NCBI GenBank assembly: GCA_019454045.1
Contig: SKCR01041825.1
Span: 1 to 64,000, forward strand
Length of the DNA stretch: 64,000 bases
DNA from: Zanthoxylum bungeanum
Lineage: Eukaryota; Streptophyta; Magnoliopsida; Sapindales; Rutaceae
Reading direction: 5' to 3'
Part shown: piece by piece, positions 34,082 to 45,119 of the stretch
Numbering within the stretch: the stretch's first letter is position 1
Layout: each line of letters opens with the position of its first letter
Translations under genes and position numbers: made by a program
The notes under the pieces: model-generated
Told to the model about the DNA's origin: nothing
Seen by the model: the letters and a program-made list of their open reading frames with translations, nothing else
Database searches by the model: none

Positions 34082-36350
34082 ATGTCGAGTGAAGATTCTT
34101 TAGGCAGCCTAAGAGATAAGATATATAAATTTTTCGAATCATCTTCGAGTGAGACACATGAGGAATAAGTATATAGAGATTGGTCGTATCAGGATCTAAT
34201 CGATGCTGGGTTAATTACTGTAGCTGAGTTATCCCAGGAAGTCCCAACTAAAGCCATACCACTTAGGACTTTACCAGCCATTGCAGAGTCGAGTGAAGTA
34301 CCTAGCACAAGTGAACCAACGAATATGCTAACGAAGAACCCAGCTAGTCGTGTGATAGAAAGAAATCTGATGGAAATCAGGTTCAAATATAGGTTTCCAG
34401 GCTCAATAGAAGTGAGATTACCTTTGTCGAGTGAGAGAATAGACTAAAAAGTCCCAGGATGGATTAGGTTCTACGAGCGGCCTATTGCGGATGGATTGAG
34501 GTTCCCCATTCCAACATTAGTTTGGGAGGCCTTAGACCACTTTCAAATTGCTTCTTCTTAATTGATGTCAAATACTTGGAGGATTCTATTGTCGATTGAA
34601 TGCATGGCTTTCGAATTGGGAGTGTTTTTTAGGTGAAGGATGTTCTGGCCACATACTACTTAAAGTAGCATTTGACTGATATGGGATGATATACCTTGTT
34701 TCTTCGCCAGAGGAATAAACATTTAGTCACTGGACTTTCAACGAATGACAGAGGAAATTTGCAGACTGATTACTTCTTTGTGAGAGGTGAAGGTATTTTT
34801 GGGTCAGCTAGAGCTGGTCGAATCCCAGAATATTGGTGCTTGTCGAGTGAGTATTTTTCTTTAATATGAGTACTATTCGAACATACTTATTAATTAGACT
34901 GACCTTATGTTCATTTTTGCAGACCCTCTGAGAAATAGGTCGTTTGATAAAACATCAAGTCGAACCATTTCTAACACTAAAGCAATATTAGCTCTGTCTA
35001 CCGAGGAAAGAGACTGGATAGATATCTTGGTAGAGGTAAGGTTGAGAGCTAATCTATTGTGGAGGAAATTCATCAACGAGAATGTACATTTTTGGCTCTT
35101 TGTAAACACGTGTTGGCCGCGATATACTGTAATTGGTCGTGTCGAGAGCTATATGGAGAGTCGACATTTATCAAGTCTTTAACATCTGAAGAAATTTTAT
35201 GCACAGAGGAAATAATGTCTGGGCCATTCGTAGTGTCATCACTCGACGAAATGAAGAGCCGGAAGAAGGCCAGTAAGTTGAAGGTGAAGGAGCCTGAAGT
35301 TGGGAAGGTAGAGGGTCTTCGACCCAAAGATGTCGTATCGAGTGAAGCTGTTGTAGAAAATTGGAAGTCAACTGAGATGATGTCGTCTGGGAAGAAAAGG
35401 AAAGCCACCATTGAGGTGGAAGAAGAGACTGATAATGTCATAATAAGGATTCCTCAAGGGTCGACTGCAATCTCAGACCCCTCAAGTTTGAACACATTTG
35501 TGAAAGGGCTTCTTCTGGAGGAGGATGAAGAAAGGTTGACTGGGATAGGCCCGATTGAAGCGATGAAGAAAGCGACGACTTTGAACTATCAAGTATGTAC
35601 ACTTAAGATTTCTTTTAAATTTCCTAACTTACTGGACGAATGAATTCTAGCCATAATTTTTTTAGGCATTGGGGTGCAGCCTTTATATGCAGAAATATGT
35701 CGAGTCGAGTCAGAAGAGAATTAAGGAATTGGAGAAGGCCTTGTAAGTAGTGAGAAAGGAAGCATCAGAACTGAAGTCTGGTCTGGATGCGTCTGAGAAG
35801 AAGGGGAATGGACTGGAGAATGAGTTGAGAGAAACCAAAGCCACTCTTAAAGTTGAGAACGAGACGTCCAAGGCGACAATCGAAGCCTATAAGTAGAGTT
35901 TTGACAATGTTAAAAATGAAAATGAGCAGCTACTTGAACAATTGGAGGGAATTACCATTGAATCCATGTTAAAAGATAGATATGATTTGATGAATGAGTT
36001 TCTTGTTGGGAAGCATGTTGATTGAAAGCCTGAGAAGTGGATTCAGGAGTATGAAAGACATATAGCTGGGCTCTCCTCGTCGACTGAGGGCAGCGAAGAA
36101 AAAAATGAAGATGAAGTCGAGTCAAGGAAAGATGAGGTTACGGAGGTTTCAGTCCCTGAAGTCAAAGAAATGGCGCCCGAAGGTCAGGTGGAGGAAGGAA
36201 TGGATGTTGGACCGACGAGAGCCGGTCAGGTGGAGGAAGGAAGGGATGCTGGACCGACGGAAGCCGAAGCTGATGCCCCGGAGAAAGATGCTCCTGTTGG
36301 CAATCCCGCGATATCTGAAGAGCAACTGGCTAGTGTTCCAGATGTTTAAG
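34082..36350 (+). pseudogene. Antisense ORF, Transposase_28-like ('putative gypsy type transposon') with coiled coil
   Basis: Runs opposite to gag-pol. The first part (34082-34630) reads in one frame with four stops. Its core GWIRFYERPIADGLRFPIP, then VWEALDHFQIAS and SNTWRILLSIECM, matches the pattern I know from the Pfam Transposase_28 family. A candidate intron (GTGAGTATTT...TTTTTGCAG, about 34847-34920) leads to PLRNRSFD... After a frame change near 35060 a 35059-35594 part follows. A second candidate intron (GTATGTACAC...TTTTTTAG, about 35595-35665) joins in phase to a Lys/Glu-rich coiled-coil part ending in an acidic tail with a duplicated GQVEEG(M/R)D(V/A)GPT unit. Function unknown; not a demonstrated transposase. 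Confidence 0.75.
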
Positions 36351-36796
36351 AATGTTACTAATCTAATGTACTTAGGGTTTTTGTTAATGTTCTGTACAAG
36401 TAAAGTTATTTTGTCGAATGGGTAGAAAAAGAATTTCTAATGAATGACTTCTTATTCCAACCAGTCGAGTGAATTTTCACAAACTATAAATCTTTTTATT
36501 TCTTCGAAAGATAACTAAGTATTGCATGCATACTTCGTCGAATGAATTTTCGCAATCAACAAATCTTTAAATTTCATACTTCGAATGATAACTAAGTATT
36601 GCTTGAATTACCAGAAGAATCGCTTGAGATGAACAACATTCCAACTATTTCGGATGAGAGTCCCTTCCATTGTTTGTAGCTTGTAGGCTCATCTCCCAAC
36701 GATTTTGGCGACGAGGTATGGACCCTCCCTGTTCGGTCCCAACTTACCATCTCTAACTTCCTTTGTGTTCTGGAAAACTCTGTGTAAGACCCAATC

Positions 36797-37868
36797 TCAT
36801 TCCTTGAAAGTTCTGCGTCTTACATTTTTGTCAAAGTATCTGGCCATCCTCTGTTGATGAGCAGCTAGTCGAATGGAAGCTCGGTCCCTGACTTCATCAA
36901 TTGTATCGAGACTGAAATTCATAAGTTGTCGGTTCGATTCCTCGTCGAGCCATTGGTAGCATGAGGATGTGATGGTTTCTTTAGTAGGTATCACTGCTTC
37001 TGTACCCAAAGCCAATGAGAATGAGGTTTCGTCTGTTGATGACCAGGTCGTTGTTCTGTAGGACCACAACACCCTTGGGAGTTCTTTTGTGCAAGCACCT
37101 TTAGCCTTCTCTAATCTTTTCTTCAAAGTGTTCAGTATCGTTTTGTTAGACAATTCGGCCTGGCCATTAGCTTGTGGGAAACATGGTGTTGAAAAGCTTA
37201 ACTTTATGCCACAATTCTTACAGAAATCTTGAAAATGATGGCTGACGAATTGCGATCCATTATCAGTAATGATTTCTCTGGGTATGCCGAATCGACATAT
37301 GATATTCTTCCAGATGAATGTCTGTGCCTCCTTATCGCGTATCCTAGTGAATGATTTTGCTTCGATCCACTTCGAGTAGTAATCTGTCAGCACTAGCATG
37401 TAGACTCGCTGACCTGGGGCTGCATGGAGTTTCCAACGATGTCCATTCCCCACTTCTTGAACGGCCAATGAGATAAGATGGGATTGAGTCTTTCTGGTGG
37501 GAGATGTGAGACTGGAGCAAACCTTTGACACTTTCACACTTAGTGAATTCAGCTGAGTCAGACCTCATTCTAGGCCAGTAGTAGTCTGTCGAATGGGCTC
37601 GAAGTGCCAAGCTCCTACCTCCGGAATGATTCCTACATTCCCCCTCATGTAGCTCCGCCAACACATGCTGCGCCTCGTCGTGTGTGAGGCATTTCAGGTA
37701 GGGTCCTGAAAATGATCTTTTTAGCAACCGAACGTCGAATATGGTGAACCTTGCAGACTGTCTCTGGACTTTTCTGGCTTGGACTTTATCGTGTGGAAGC
37801 ACGCCTTCTTGCAGATATTTGACAATAGGTGTCATCCACGAGTCGATTGAATTGACTGAGGCAACCAT
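36797..37868 (-). pseudogene. Tat integrase
   Basis: The zinc-binding part is degraded (HVLAELHEGECRNH, then YYWPRM, FTKCESVKG). After a frameshift near 37450-37530 the catalytic core follows: VLTDYYSKWIEA (D), IITDNGSQF (D) and the segment CFPQANGQAELSNK (E). The C-terminal part ends near 36797 with no chromodomain, as expected for Tat rather than chromovirus elements. Confidence 0.88.
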
Positions 37869-38671
37869 TCTTTATTCTTTCCAAATTACTAGCCAGTTCA
37901 AGTACACTACCGGTATTGAACGTGATTTCTCTCCCTCCATCGTTGAATCGAGGGTGGCCAGAGCATCCGCTTGGGAGTTCTCGCTTCTTGGGACTTGGGT
38001 TATAGTGAGTTCTTCAAACGTCGACTGAATATCTTTTACCTTTTATAAGTAGGATTCCATCTGTGGACCTCGTGCGTGATACGGCCCCTGGATCTGGTTG
38101 ACAAACAGTTGCGAATCAGACTTTACTTCTATCTTTGTAGCTCCGAGTTCTTTAGCTAAGGACAACCCTGTTATCAGTGCCTCATATTCTGTCTCGTTGT
38201 TGGTGACTATGAAACCGCACTTGATTGCTTATTGTAGAATGTCGCCTTTCGGAGGGGTAATCATTATCCCGAGGCCACAACCATTTTTGTTACTAGATTC
38301 GTCGACTGCAAGTTTCCATGGAATGGTCGAATGGACAGAGTAAACTTCTGTTTCAGCTGCAGCAAGTAGGCTGAGAGTGAAATCGGCTACAAAGTGTGCT
38401 AAGGCTTGAGATTTGATGGCGGTCCTGGGCAGTTACGTGACGTCGTGTTCCCCGAGTTCAATCGACCACTTCATCAATCTCCCCGATAGTTCTGGTTTAT
38501 GGAGTATGCTTTTCAAAGGATATAAGTGTACACCGTGATTGGATATCCCTGAAAGTAGGGTATAAGCTTTCTTACAGCCGTTATCAAAGCGAATACCAAC
38601 TTCTCCATTAGTGGGTAGCGTGATTCTGCTCCCAGCAGTGCTTTACTTACGTAATAGACTGGGAGTTGTGT
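37869..38671 (-). pseudogene. Tat RNase H region: gypsy-type followed by second (archaeal-type) RNase H
   Basis: In translated fragments a gypsy RNase H remnant VYYVSKALLGAESRYPLMEK lies near 38600-38660. It is followed by a second domain (about 38330-38060) with LAVDESSNKNGCGLGIMI, TNNETEYEALITGLSLAKEL and KSDSQLFVNQI. Asp, Glu and Asp catalytic positions can be seen, but stops interrupt both domains. Two consecutive RNase H domains are the diagnostic arrangement of the Tat lineage. Confidence 0.8.
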
Positions 38672-39869
38672 TTATGCCTCTTCTCTGATTAAGACTGCAC
38701 TAACCGCGTGTTCTGAGACCCCCAGGTAGATAAATAGCCTCTCGTTATCGAGTGGCTTTGACAACCAAGATGGGGTGGTAAGATATCGCTTGAGTCCTTC
38801 TAAAGCTTCTTCACAAGCGGGAGTCCACTCGAAGTTATTGGCCTTTTTTAAGGCTGAGAAGAACATAAAGCTCTTGTCCGTGGAATTGGAGATGAACCTG
38901 TTCAGTGCTATTATCCTCCCCACCAGTCGCATGATATCATTTGGGCTGGAAGTTGAGGGGATTTCGAGGATTGACTTTATCTGGTTTGGATTCGATTCAA
39001 TTCCTCGTCGAGTGACTACATATCCCAAGAATTTCCCTAAAGTAACACCAAATGCACACTTAGTAGGATTTAACTTCATCCCGTACCTGTCCATGATGTT
39101 GAAGGTTTCTTCCAGGTGCTCAAGATGTTGTTCTGATTTAGAAGACTTCACCAGAATATCGTCTATGTAAACCTCCATTGTCTTTCCAATTTGATTGGAG
39201 AACATCTTATTGACCAGTCGTTAATATGTGGCCCCTGTATTTTTCAGGCCGAATGGCATAACCTTGTAGCAGTATATGCCTCGGTTGGTGACAAATGTTG
39301 TCTTATCTTGGTCGTCTGGATGTATGAGGGTCTGATTATAGCCTGAATAGGCATCCATGAAACTCAATAATTCATGCCCAATTGTAGCGTCGACCATCGA
39401 GTCTATGTGTGGTGGTGGGAATGAGTCTTTCGGACAGGCTTTGTTCTGATCCGTAAAGTCGATGCAGACTCTCCACTTTCCATTCTTCTTTCTAACAACA
39501 ACCACATTGGCAAGACACTCTGGAAACTGTACTTCCCTGAAAGCTCCATTCTGCTATAATTTATGAACCTCATCATCAATGATTCTGTTTTTTTCTGGGG
39601 TGAACTTCCTTCTCTTTTGCCTGACTGGGGTGTGGTCTGGATCTACGTATAGTTTGGGAGTAATCAGCTCGGGGTCGATTCCTGTCATGTCTTTGTGAGA
39701 CCATGCAAAACTGTCGTGTCGCATCTTCAGGAATTCGATCAAATTGGCTCGTAATTTGGATCCAAGTTAGCTCCAATATGTGCCTTGTGATCTGCAAATT
39801 GAGAGTGAATTTGGATCTCGTCAAGCTCCTCAAGAATTGGTAGTGTCGGCTCCGTGCCATGAGATCCAC
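38672..39869 (-). pseudogene. Tat reverse transcriptase
   Basis: Order on the reverse strand: FAWSHKDMTGIDPELI and PVRQKRRKFTPEKN (about 39742-39560); a stop near 39556; VVRKKNGKWRVCIDFTDQN, FPPPHIDSMVDA and FMDAYSGYNQ (39505-39225); a stop at about 39218, where CAA of the expected QRLVNKMF has become TAA; then the catalytic YIDDILVKS (39205-38672) and KCAFGV.LGKFLGYVV. The linker to protease is frameshifted. Confidence 0.92.
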
Positions 39870-39912
39870 TCTGTAATTGATATGCCGACTCGGCTTTCAC
39901 CTTTAAGGTCGT

Positions 39913-40857
39913 CTAGTAGCAGCTTTTGGATGCAGATCTATCGCCTTTAATCTTTTGAATCTCCCGTCTGGTAAGAAACTTAAGAACTTGGTGATAGGTG
40001 GATGAAACCGCCCTCATCTCATGAATCCAAGGTCTGGCCATGATAAGATTATAGGCTGAAGGGTTGTCCAAGACCAAGAACGTGGTCATCTTGTTCACTC
40101 CCGCTACGTAGACTGGGAGTGATATTTCTCTCATTGTGAATTTCTGTTCCCCAATAAATCCAATCATCACTGTCGTCTGTCTGTTTATCTTGTCCAACTC
40201 GGCCCCCATGTCTGCGAGGGCTGTAGTGAAAATGATGTTGGCTGAAGAGCCCGTGTCAACCAACACTCGTTTGATCATAAAGTTGGCCACTTGCAAAGAG
40301 ATAACTAGAGCGTCGTGGTGTGGATTCAAATTATGAGAATCTCCGTCGTTTGGGAACTCTATAGTCAAGTTGGTGAACATCTTCTCCACTGACATCTTAG
40401 TGTGAGAAACATTGCTAGCAAGAGCTCTCGAATGTCGTTTGGCCGCTGAATATGAGACTCCACTAATTTCTGATCCTCCTGAAATAACATTAACAATGTT
40501 ATTAATTGGTGGAGGTGGGGTTGGAGCCTCTCCTTGACTGTCTCTCTCATTCCTTCGTGCCAAGGTGGCTTTCTCATTCTCTGTGAGAAAATCCATTAGA
40601 AATCCATTGTTTAACAGCTCCAGGACCTCCAATCTCAAAGCTACACACTCTGCCGTCGTATGGCTATAGTCTCGATGAAACTCACACCATTTTCTGGTAT
40701 CTTTTTTCGTAGAGCTCTCCTTGGAGCGTGGGGGCCATTTCACTTTACTTCCCATTTTCTTTAGTACCGACACCAATTCCCTTGAGGAAATCGTAAAGTT
40801 GTAGTGTGAGAGCCTGGGTTTGATTGTTGGTGATTCCTCCCGATTTTTGTAAGGCAT
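39913..40857 (-). pseudogene. Tat gag C-terminus and aspartic protease
   Basis: The knuckle-like WCEFHRDYSHTTAEC appears near the start. The protease active site VLVDTGSSANIIF follows around residue 200, then LPVYVAG, SAYNLIMARPWIHEMRAV and STYHQVLKF, the typical Tat protease ending. This 314-codon stretch is open, but it is separated from gag and RT by frame breaks. Confidence 0.9.
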
Positions 40858-41951
40858 TGGTCATCTGTCAAATTCTTTGTGGAAAGGTCTACGTTCTCCT
40901 CTCTATTGGATTCTCCTTTCCGTATGAGGATGAGCAACCATGTCGCGTCGCCTGGAAACAACCGGCCTTCTATCAATCTGTGAGCTAGGAATGTCCTTTT
41001 TTTTGTTTCTCTTGTCTTCTTCCCATCGTATTTCAACTTGAGCCCGCGCCATGGCCTGGTCCATCGTGTAGCATCGAAACTTGATTAGTTTCTTGTAGAG
41101 TCCACTTTCGTAAAGCAGTCCATTCCAAAAAGCCTCCACTGCTGTAGGTTGATGAAGATCTGGAATATTAATTCTCTCCTTGTTGAAGCGAGCTACGTAG
41201 CTTCGCACTGACTCTAATCTCCTCTGTTGGATGGTATTGAGATCATCTGTAGTCTTCTTAAGCTTACATGAACTCACAAAGTGTTGTACGAACCTGTCTG
41301 CTAGTTGTTGGTAGGACTCGAGGAATCTGTAAGGTAGGTTGATGAACCAAGTGATGGCTGGTCCTGTCAACGTTTCTCCAAAGCAACTGCACATTCCGGC
41401 TTCCCATTGCTTGGTGACAAGCCAATTGACATCATCTTGTACTTGTAGTGTAGTACATGGTCATCTGGATCGGTCGATCCATCATATAGCTTCATTTCCG
41501 GCGGGCTAAATTTTCGTGGCAGTTCAACAGCTACGATTGTCTCCACAAACGGGGTATCAGAAATCGTTTCAACTCTGCTCTTTCTAATCGGCAGCCTTAC
41601 CTCTGGTAGTCTAGACATGATTGCTTCTTTGAATTTCATCATCTCTCTTCTCATAGAGGATGCAACTTGCTGAGTTGGGTCGAGAGTGGAAGTCGGGCCA
41701 TGGGGAATTGTTGGGTTGTCATTAACCTGCCCATCTGATATGGGCGGGACTGTTGGATTGCTTGGATTGCTGGTTTGCCCAGGGACATCGTGACGCTGAG
41801 AATTTGAGGTCAACTGCTCCAGCTGTTTCTGTAGACTCACATTGGAGTTTCACATAGACATATTTTCCTCTTCTAAAGCTTGTAATCGTTCTTGGAGCAT
41901 GGCAAGTTGTGTCGCCATAGGGTCTAGCGGCTTCTCATTGCCAGAAGCCAT
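40858..41951 (-). pseudogene. Tat gag N-terminal and Retrotrans_gag domain
   Basis: Likely start is the ATG at 41951 (MASGNEKPLDPMATQL), with a TGA at 41850-41852. It continues open to about 41370, then a frameshift. The Retrotrans_gag core follows: ITWFINLPYRFLESYQQLAD, SCKLKKTTDDL and the segment RSYVARFNKE (41394-40903). Confidence 0.88.
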
Positions 41952-42008
41952 TATCAATTGTTTTGAGAGTGAATCAAATGATTTTCGTTTGCAATAATTC
42001 GCTTAGAG

Positions 42009-42025
42009 CCCCACGACGGGCGCCA
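42009..42025 (-). promoter_or_regulatory. PBS of the Tat element (probably tRNA-Lys)
   Basis: The reverse strand reads TGGCGCCCGTCGTGGGG, 3 bp inside the LTR. From memory this fits the 3' end of a plant tRNA-Lys (CCCCAC...GGGCGCCA) better than tRNA-Asp. The tRNA assignment is an inference. Confidence 0.65.
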
Positions 42026-42028
42026 AAT

Positions 42029-42607
42029 TGTGGATGCCGGTTTTCACCTGAGGTCCACAATCGAGAATCTGATTTTCTGGGGCATTAGCGAACCTACAAA
42101 ACGAGGGTAGGATGAGCGGGGAGTACTACCTACCGGTGTGGTGGAAGCTGTAGGCTCTCCGACGCCCAAGTCAGTGATGTAGATGAGAAGCAGATAAGGA
42201 GATCAAGGCTAGTAGTTACCTCAGTCTCAGTTTGTTAGCCGTGAGGGCAGGGTGTGTTGGTATGTCGAAGGTGGTATGCAGTGGAACTTAGTAATGTTGA
42301 ATATCCCCCCAAGCTATTACCTTTTCCATTTTTATAAGTTCTTCGAATTTGGGTCATTTACTCTTCTTCTACCCGTTGGAATCTCCATAACAGTCGATTT
42401 AGTGGAGGTTTTATGAGCTTTTAGACGTTTCTTAATTTGGTAACTGTAGTGTCCGTTGGCCGTCTTGATGACAATGGGCTTGGGCCCGTGAGGCCTCTTG
42501 GTCTGATATTGGTTCTCGGGATGGACTTACTAATGGGTTTTGGGTTTTGTGGTTGGTCCCGAGGTGAAATGTCGATTTTACCCTTGGGCCCAAATTTGGC
42601 CCGTACA
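42029..42607 (-). repeat. 5' LTR of the Tat element
   Basis: TGTGGATGCC to CCCGTACA on the + strand, followed by the target duplicate GCCTT. Confidence 0.95.
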
Positions 42608-42612
42608 GCCTT

Positions 42613-42964
42613 TATGGCTGGTTTTATATATTTTGACAAATTTAGTACCTTGTCATGACTAATTATCGATAAAAAGAATTACATGTGTTTGCATAATTAA
42701 TACATGATAATTTTGAAATAAATTGATTGAGAAATAATTATAATTTATATTTTATAAAGAGTAAAAATTATTTATATTTGAAATATCAAGAGTGGATCCT
42801 ATAAACCTAGTATTTTATTTTATTATTTTTATTTTATTAGTTAAATTATTATTTTATCCTATTAAATTTATTCCATGTGGATCGATCCCAGACTTACCGG
42901 GGTTTTTTTATTACTTCCACACTCTTATACTTGAGAGTAAAGAACCACTTTGTGAGTGTTTACA
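42613..42964 (+). repeat. 3' LTR of element A, second part
   Basis: Resumes with TATGGCTGGTTTTATATATT, exactly where 31449 stopped, and runs to CACTTTGTGAGTGT, matching the 5' LTR end at about 29256. Confidence 0.8.
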
Positions 42965-45119
42965 TATGTGGTCCTTCGACTTAAGGATAATAATATATAT
43001 GTGAGTTATCCTTCACACTTTGATAGCGGTCACGTCAATAGTCAGCCTATATCAGATATCCACATGTTCGTTGGGTGTGAACTTATGCTCATGATATCCA
43101 ATATGTATCAAGAGATGATTCGTCAGTGTTGTGTACATGATTTAGCTATCCACTTTGTGATATATAAAGTCCTTGTCAGATGCATATTGGGAAACAATTT
43201 TCCGATATCTATTTAAAGATTCATGAGTGTGTCGCGACATAAATATAATACTAGAGAGGATTTGACATTGTTATCTATATCCCTGATATGATATGGATAA
43301 CATATGACGGAAGGACTATACGGTATGCGAGAACTTCAACTTGTATAGTTCGGCTATTATCTGTGGTCGTCATAATTCATGAGTCGGTGAATTATGGACA
43401 CAAAATTAGATTTCGTGACAAATATACCTGAACTTAGAGAGTTCCATTATATAAACCTTACTCGTAGAGCACTAGGACAAAATATTATGAATAATTGAAT
43501 TATTCAAAATACAAATCTGGATTAAGTGAGTTAATTCGAACCGTTTATCAGATAGATGAAAAATACACATGTTATGAGTATTTTGGTTGTTATGCATAAG
43601 CGACAAATATGACAAGTGTCCCAATAATTTATTTACCCATTATATTTGATGTAATGTAATATAAATTATTAAGCGGGACATGTGTCAAGTAATTAATTAT
43701 ATTGTATATATAATTAATATTGTCCTAATATTTAATATATTTAACTTGATTAAAATATATTAAATTAGAGACAAGTGTCACTTTGTCAAGAGACATGGAA
43801 AAATTTTCTTGACTTGACAAATGACTATTTTCACCTTGTTATAATTGATAAAATTTCACTTTAATCTTATAAGATAAGCATCAGATGTTAAATGACAATT
43901 ATGCCATTTATATTATTAATGAAGCTTTTCGATAATTTTGTCAGTTTAAGCTAAGTTTTAGCATGAAAATGACATATATGCTCTTATTTTTGCTCACATT
44001 TTTGGTGGCTTATAAAAGGGCATAATTTTGTTTCATTTTGAAGAAGAATCGGGACATGGTGGCGTGAGCTTCGATGGAGAGAAATGAAATATTTTCTCCA
44101 AATTCGAACAACAATTGGAAGGAGATTGGAAGAAAATAAATGGATTAATGAATGGAGAAATTAAGGAAAAAGAGAAATTGTGGTAATTTCTATTTATTCT
44201 TAATTTTAGAAATTATTTCTATATTTTCCTAATTTTTACAATTGTTGTAGAATTTGCCATAATTGTTCTTCTTAAAGTAATAGTTACTCAAATAGGAAGC
44301 TCGTTTATAAATTTGTAGAATTAAGTTATGGTAACTTGGATTCTATTTGTGTCATTAGATGGCAACTTGCCATTATAGAATTAGTGTGCCACTACATGGT
44401 GACTTAAAATTTTTCTAGAGTGGTTCATGTGGTGGGGACCAAATTGGTGTAGTCTAATTTGGTTTAGGCATAAATTAATGATTTAATATTTGATTCATTA
44501 GATTTTTCGGGGTAAAAATATTAAATCATGAAATTTGGTAAAATTGGTAAAATATTAAATTATGAAATTTGGTAAATTTGGAAATTATTAGATATGGACT
44601 AGGTGTTAAAATCACATTTAAAAGTTTCATTGGACAAGATCCGAGTTTCCTGGATCCTCATTGGAATGAGATTATATTTATGTGCCTTGAATCTAAGTAA
44701 CAATAAATTCAGGTAACTGGATTTATTACTGTATGTCAGTATAGTGAACAAAATTATAATTAAAATTTGCATGCTATTTTGTCTTTATTATTTGGTCAAT
44801 ATTTTTTTATTTTTATGTTTTTTTTGAAAATGAAAATTGGTTGCTTTTAATTGATATAAGATCAGACTAATTGGATCTCCGGATACAATTATCTAGATAT
44901 CCCAGTCAAGAATTGTTTATGAAAATTTTGAAATGTGATTTTCGATATCCCGATATTTTCGTTGCGCAATTCAAAACTAAAATTGGATAATGGTATTCAG
45001 ATATAGGTAAAATACAGACTTGTGACCCGGTATTGGATATTGGTTCCCTAGCTGGGCCGGAAATATTTTAAATGTCGATTTTGCCTCCGTCTCACGCTTA
45101 CATCGTGCAAACTCCAACA
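42965..45119 (+). repeat. Degenerate LTR ('D') ending before an iMet-like PBS
   Basis: Ends ACTCCAACA and is followed at 45123 by TGGTATCAAAATTAACGAG, a decayed iMet PBS. The segment 43275-43600 recurs at 48301-48608. No ORF. The left boundary is uncertain. Confidence 0.5.

Larger units (their letters stand above)
31450..42607 (-). mobile_element. Ty3/gypsy Tat-lineage retrotransposon, complete but decayed
   Basis: The 11.2-kb element is bounded by 576- and 579-bp LTRs (TGTGGATGCC...CGTACA) and a perfect 5-bp duplication GCCTT (31445-31449, 42608-42612). On the - strand: PBS, gag, protease, RT, gypsy RNase H, a second RNase H and integrase without chromodomain. On the + strand between integrase and the 3' LTR: a Transposase_28-like ORF. 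Next to the PPT: a 157-bp tandem array. Dual RNase H, an extra antisense ORF and tandem repeats in the 3' untranslated region are described hallmarks of the Tat group (Ogre, Retand, Grande relatives). Many stops make it non-autonomous today. Confidence 0.92.
28157..42964 (+). mobile_element. Non-autonomous gypsy-type LTR element 'A', split by a Tat element
   Basis: The 5' LTR (28157-29259) ends at a decayed tRNA-Asp-type PBS. A short non-coding interior follows, then a purine tract and a 3' LTR that starts at 30629, is cut at 31449 and resumes at 42613. Without the Tat insertion the interior is about 1.4 kb and codes for nothing recognisable. It belongs to the same broad family as the elements at 55393-64000: same TGATGA start, PBS type, CCGCCTATATGG motif and interior hairpin repeat. 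Confidence 0.75.
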
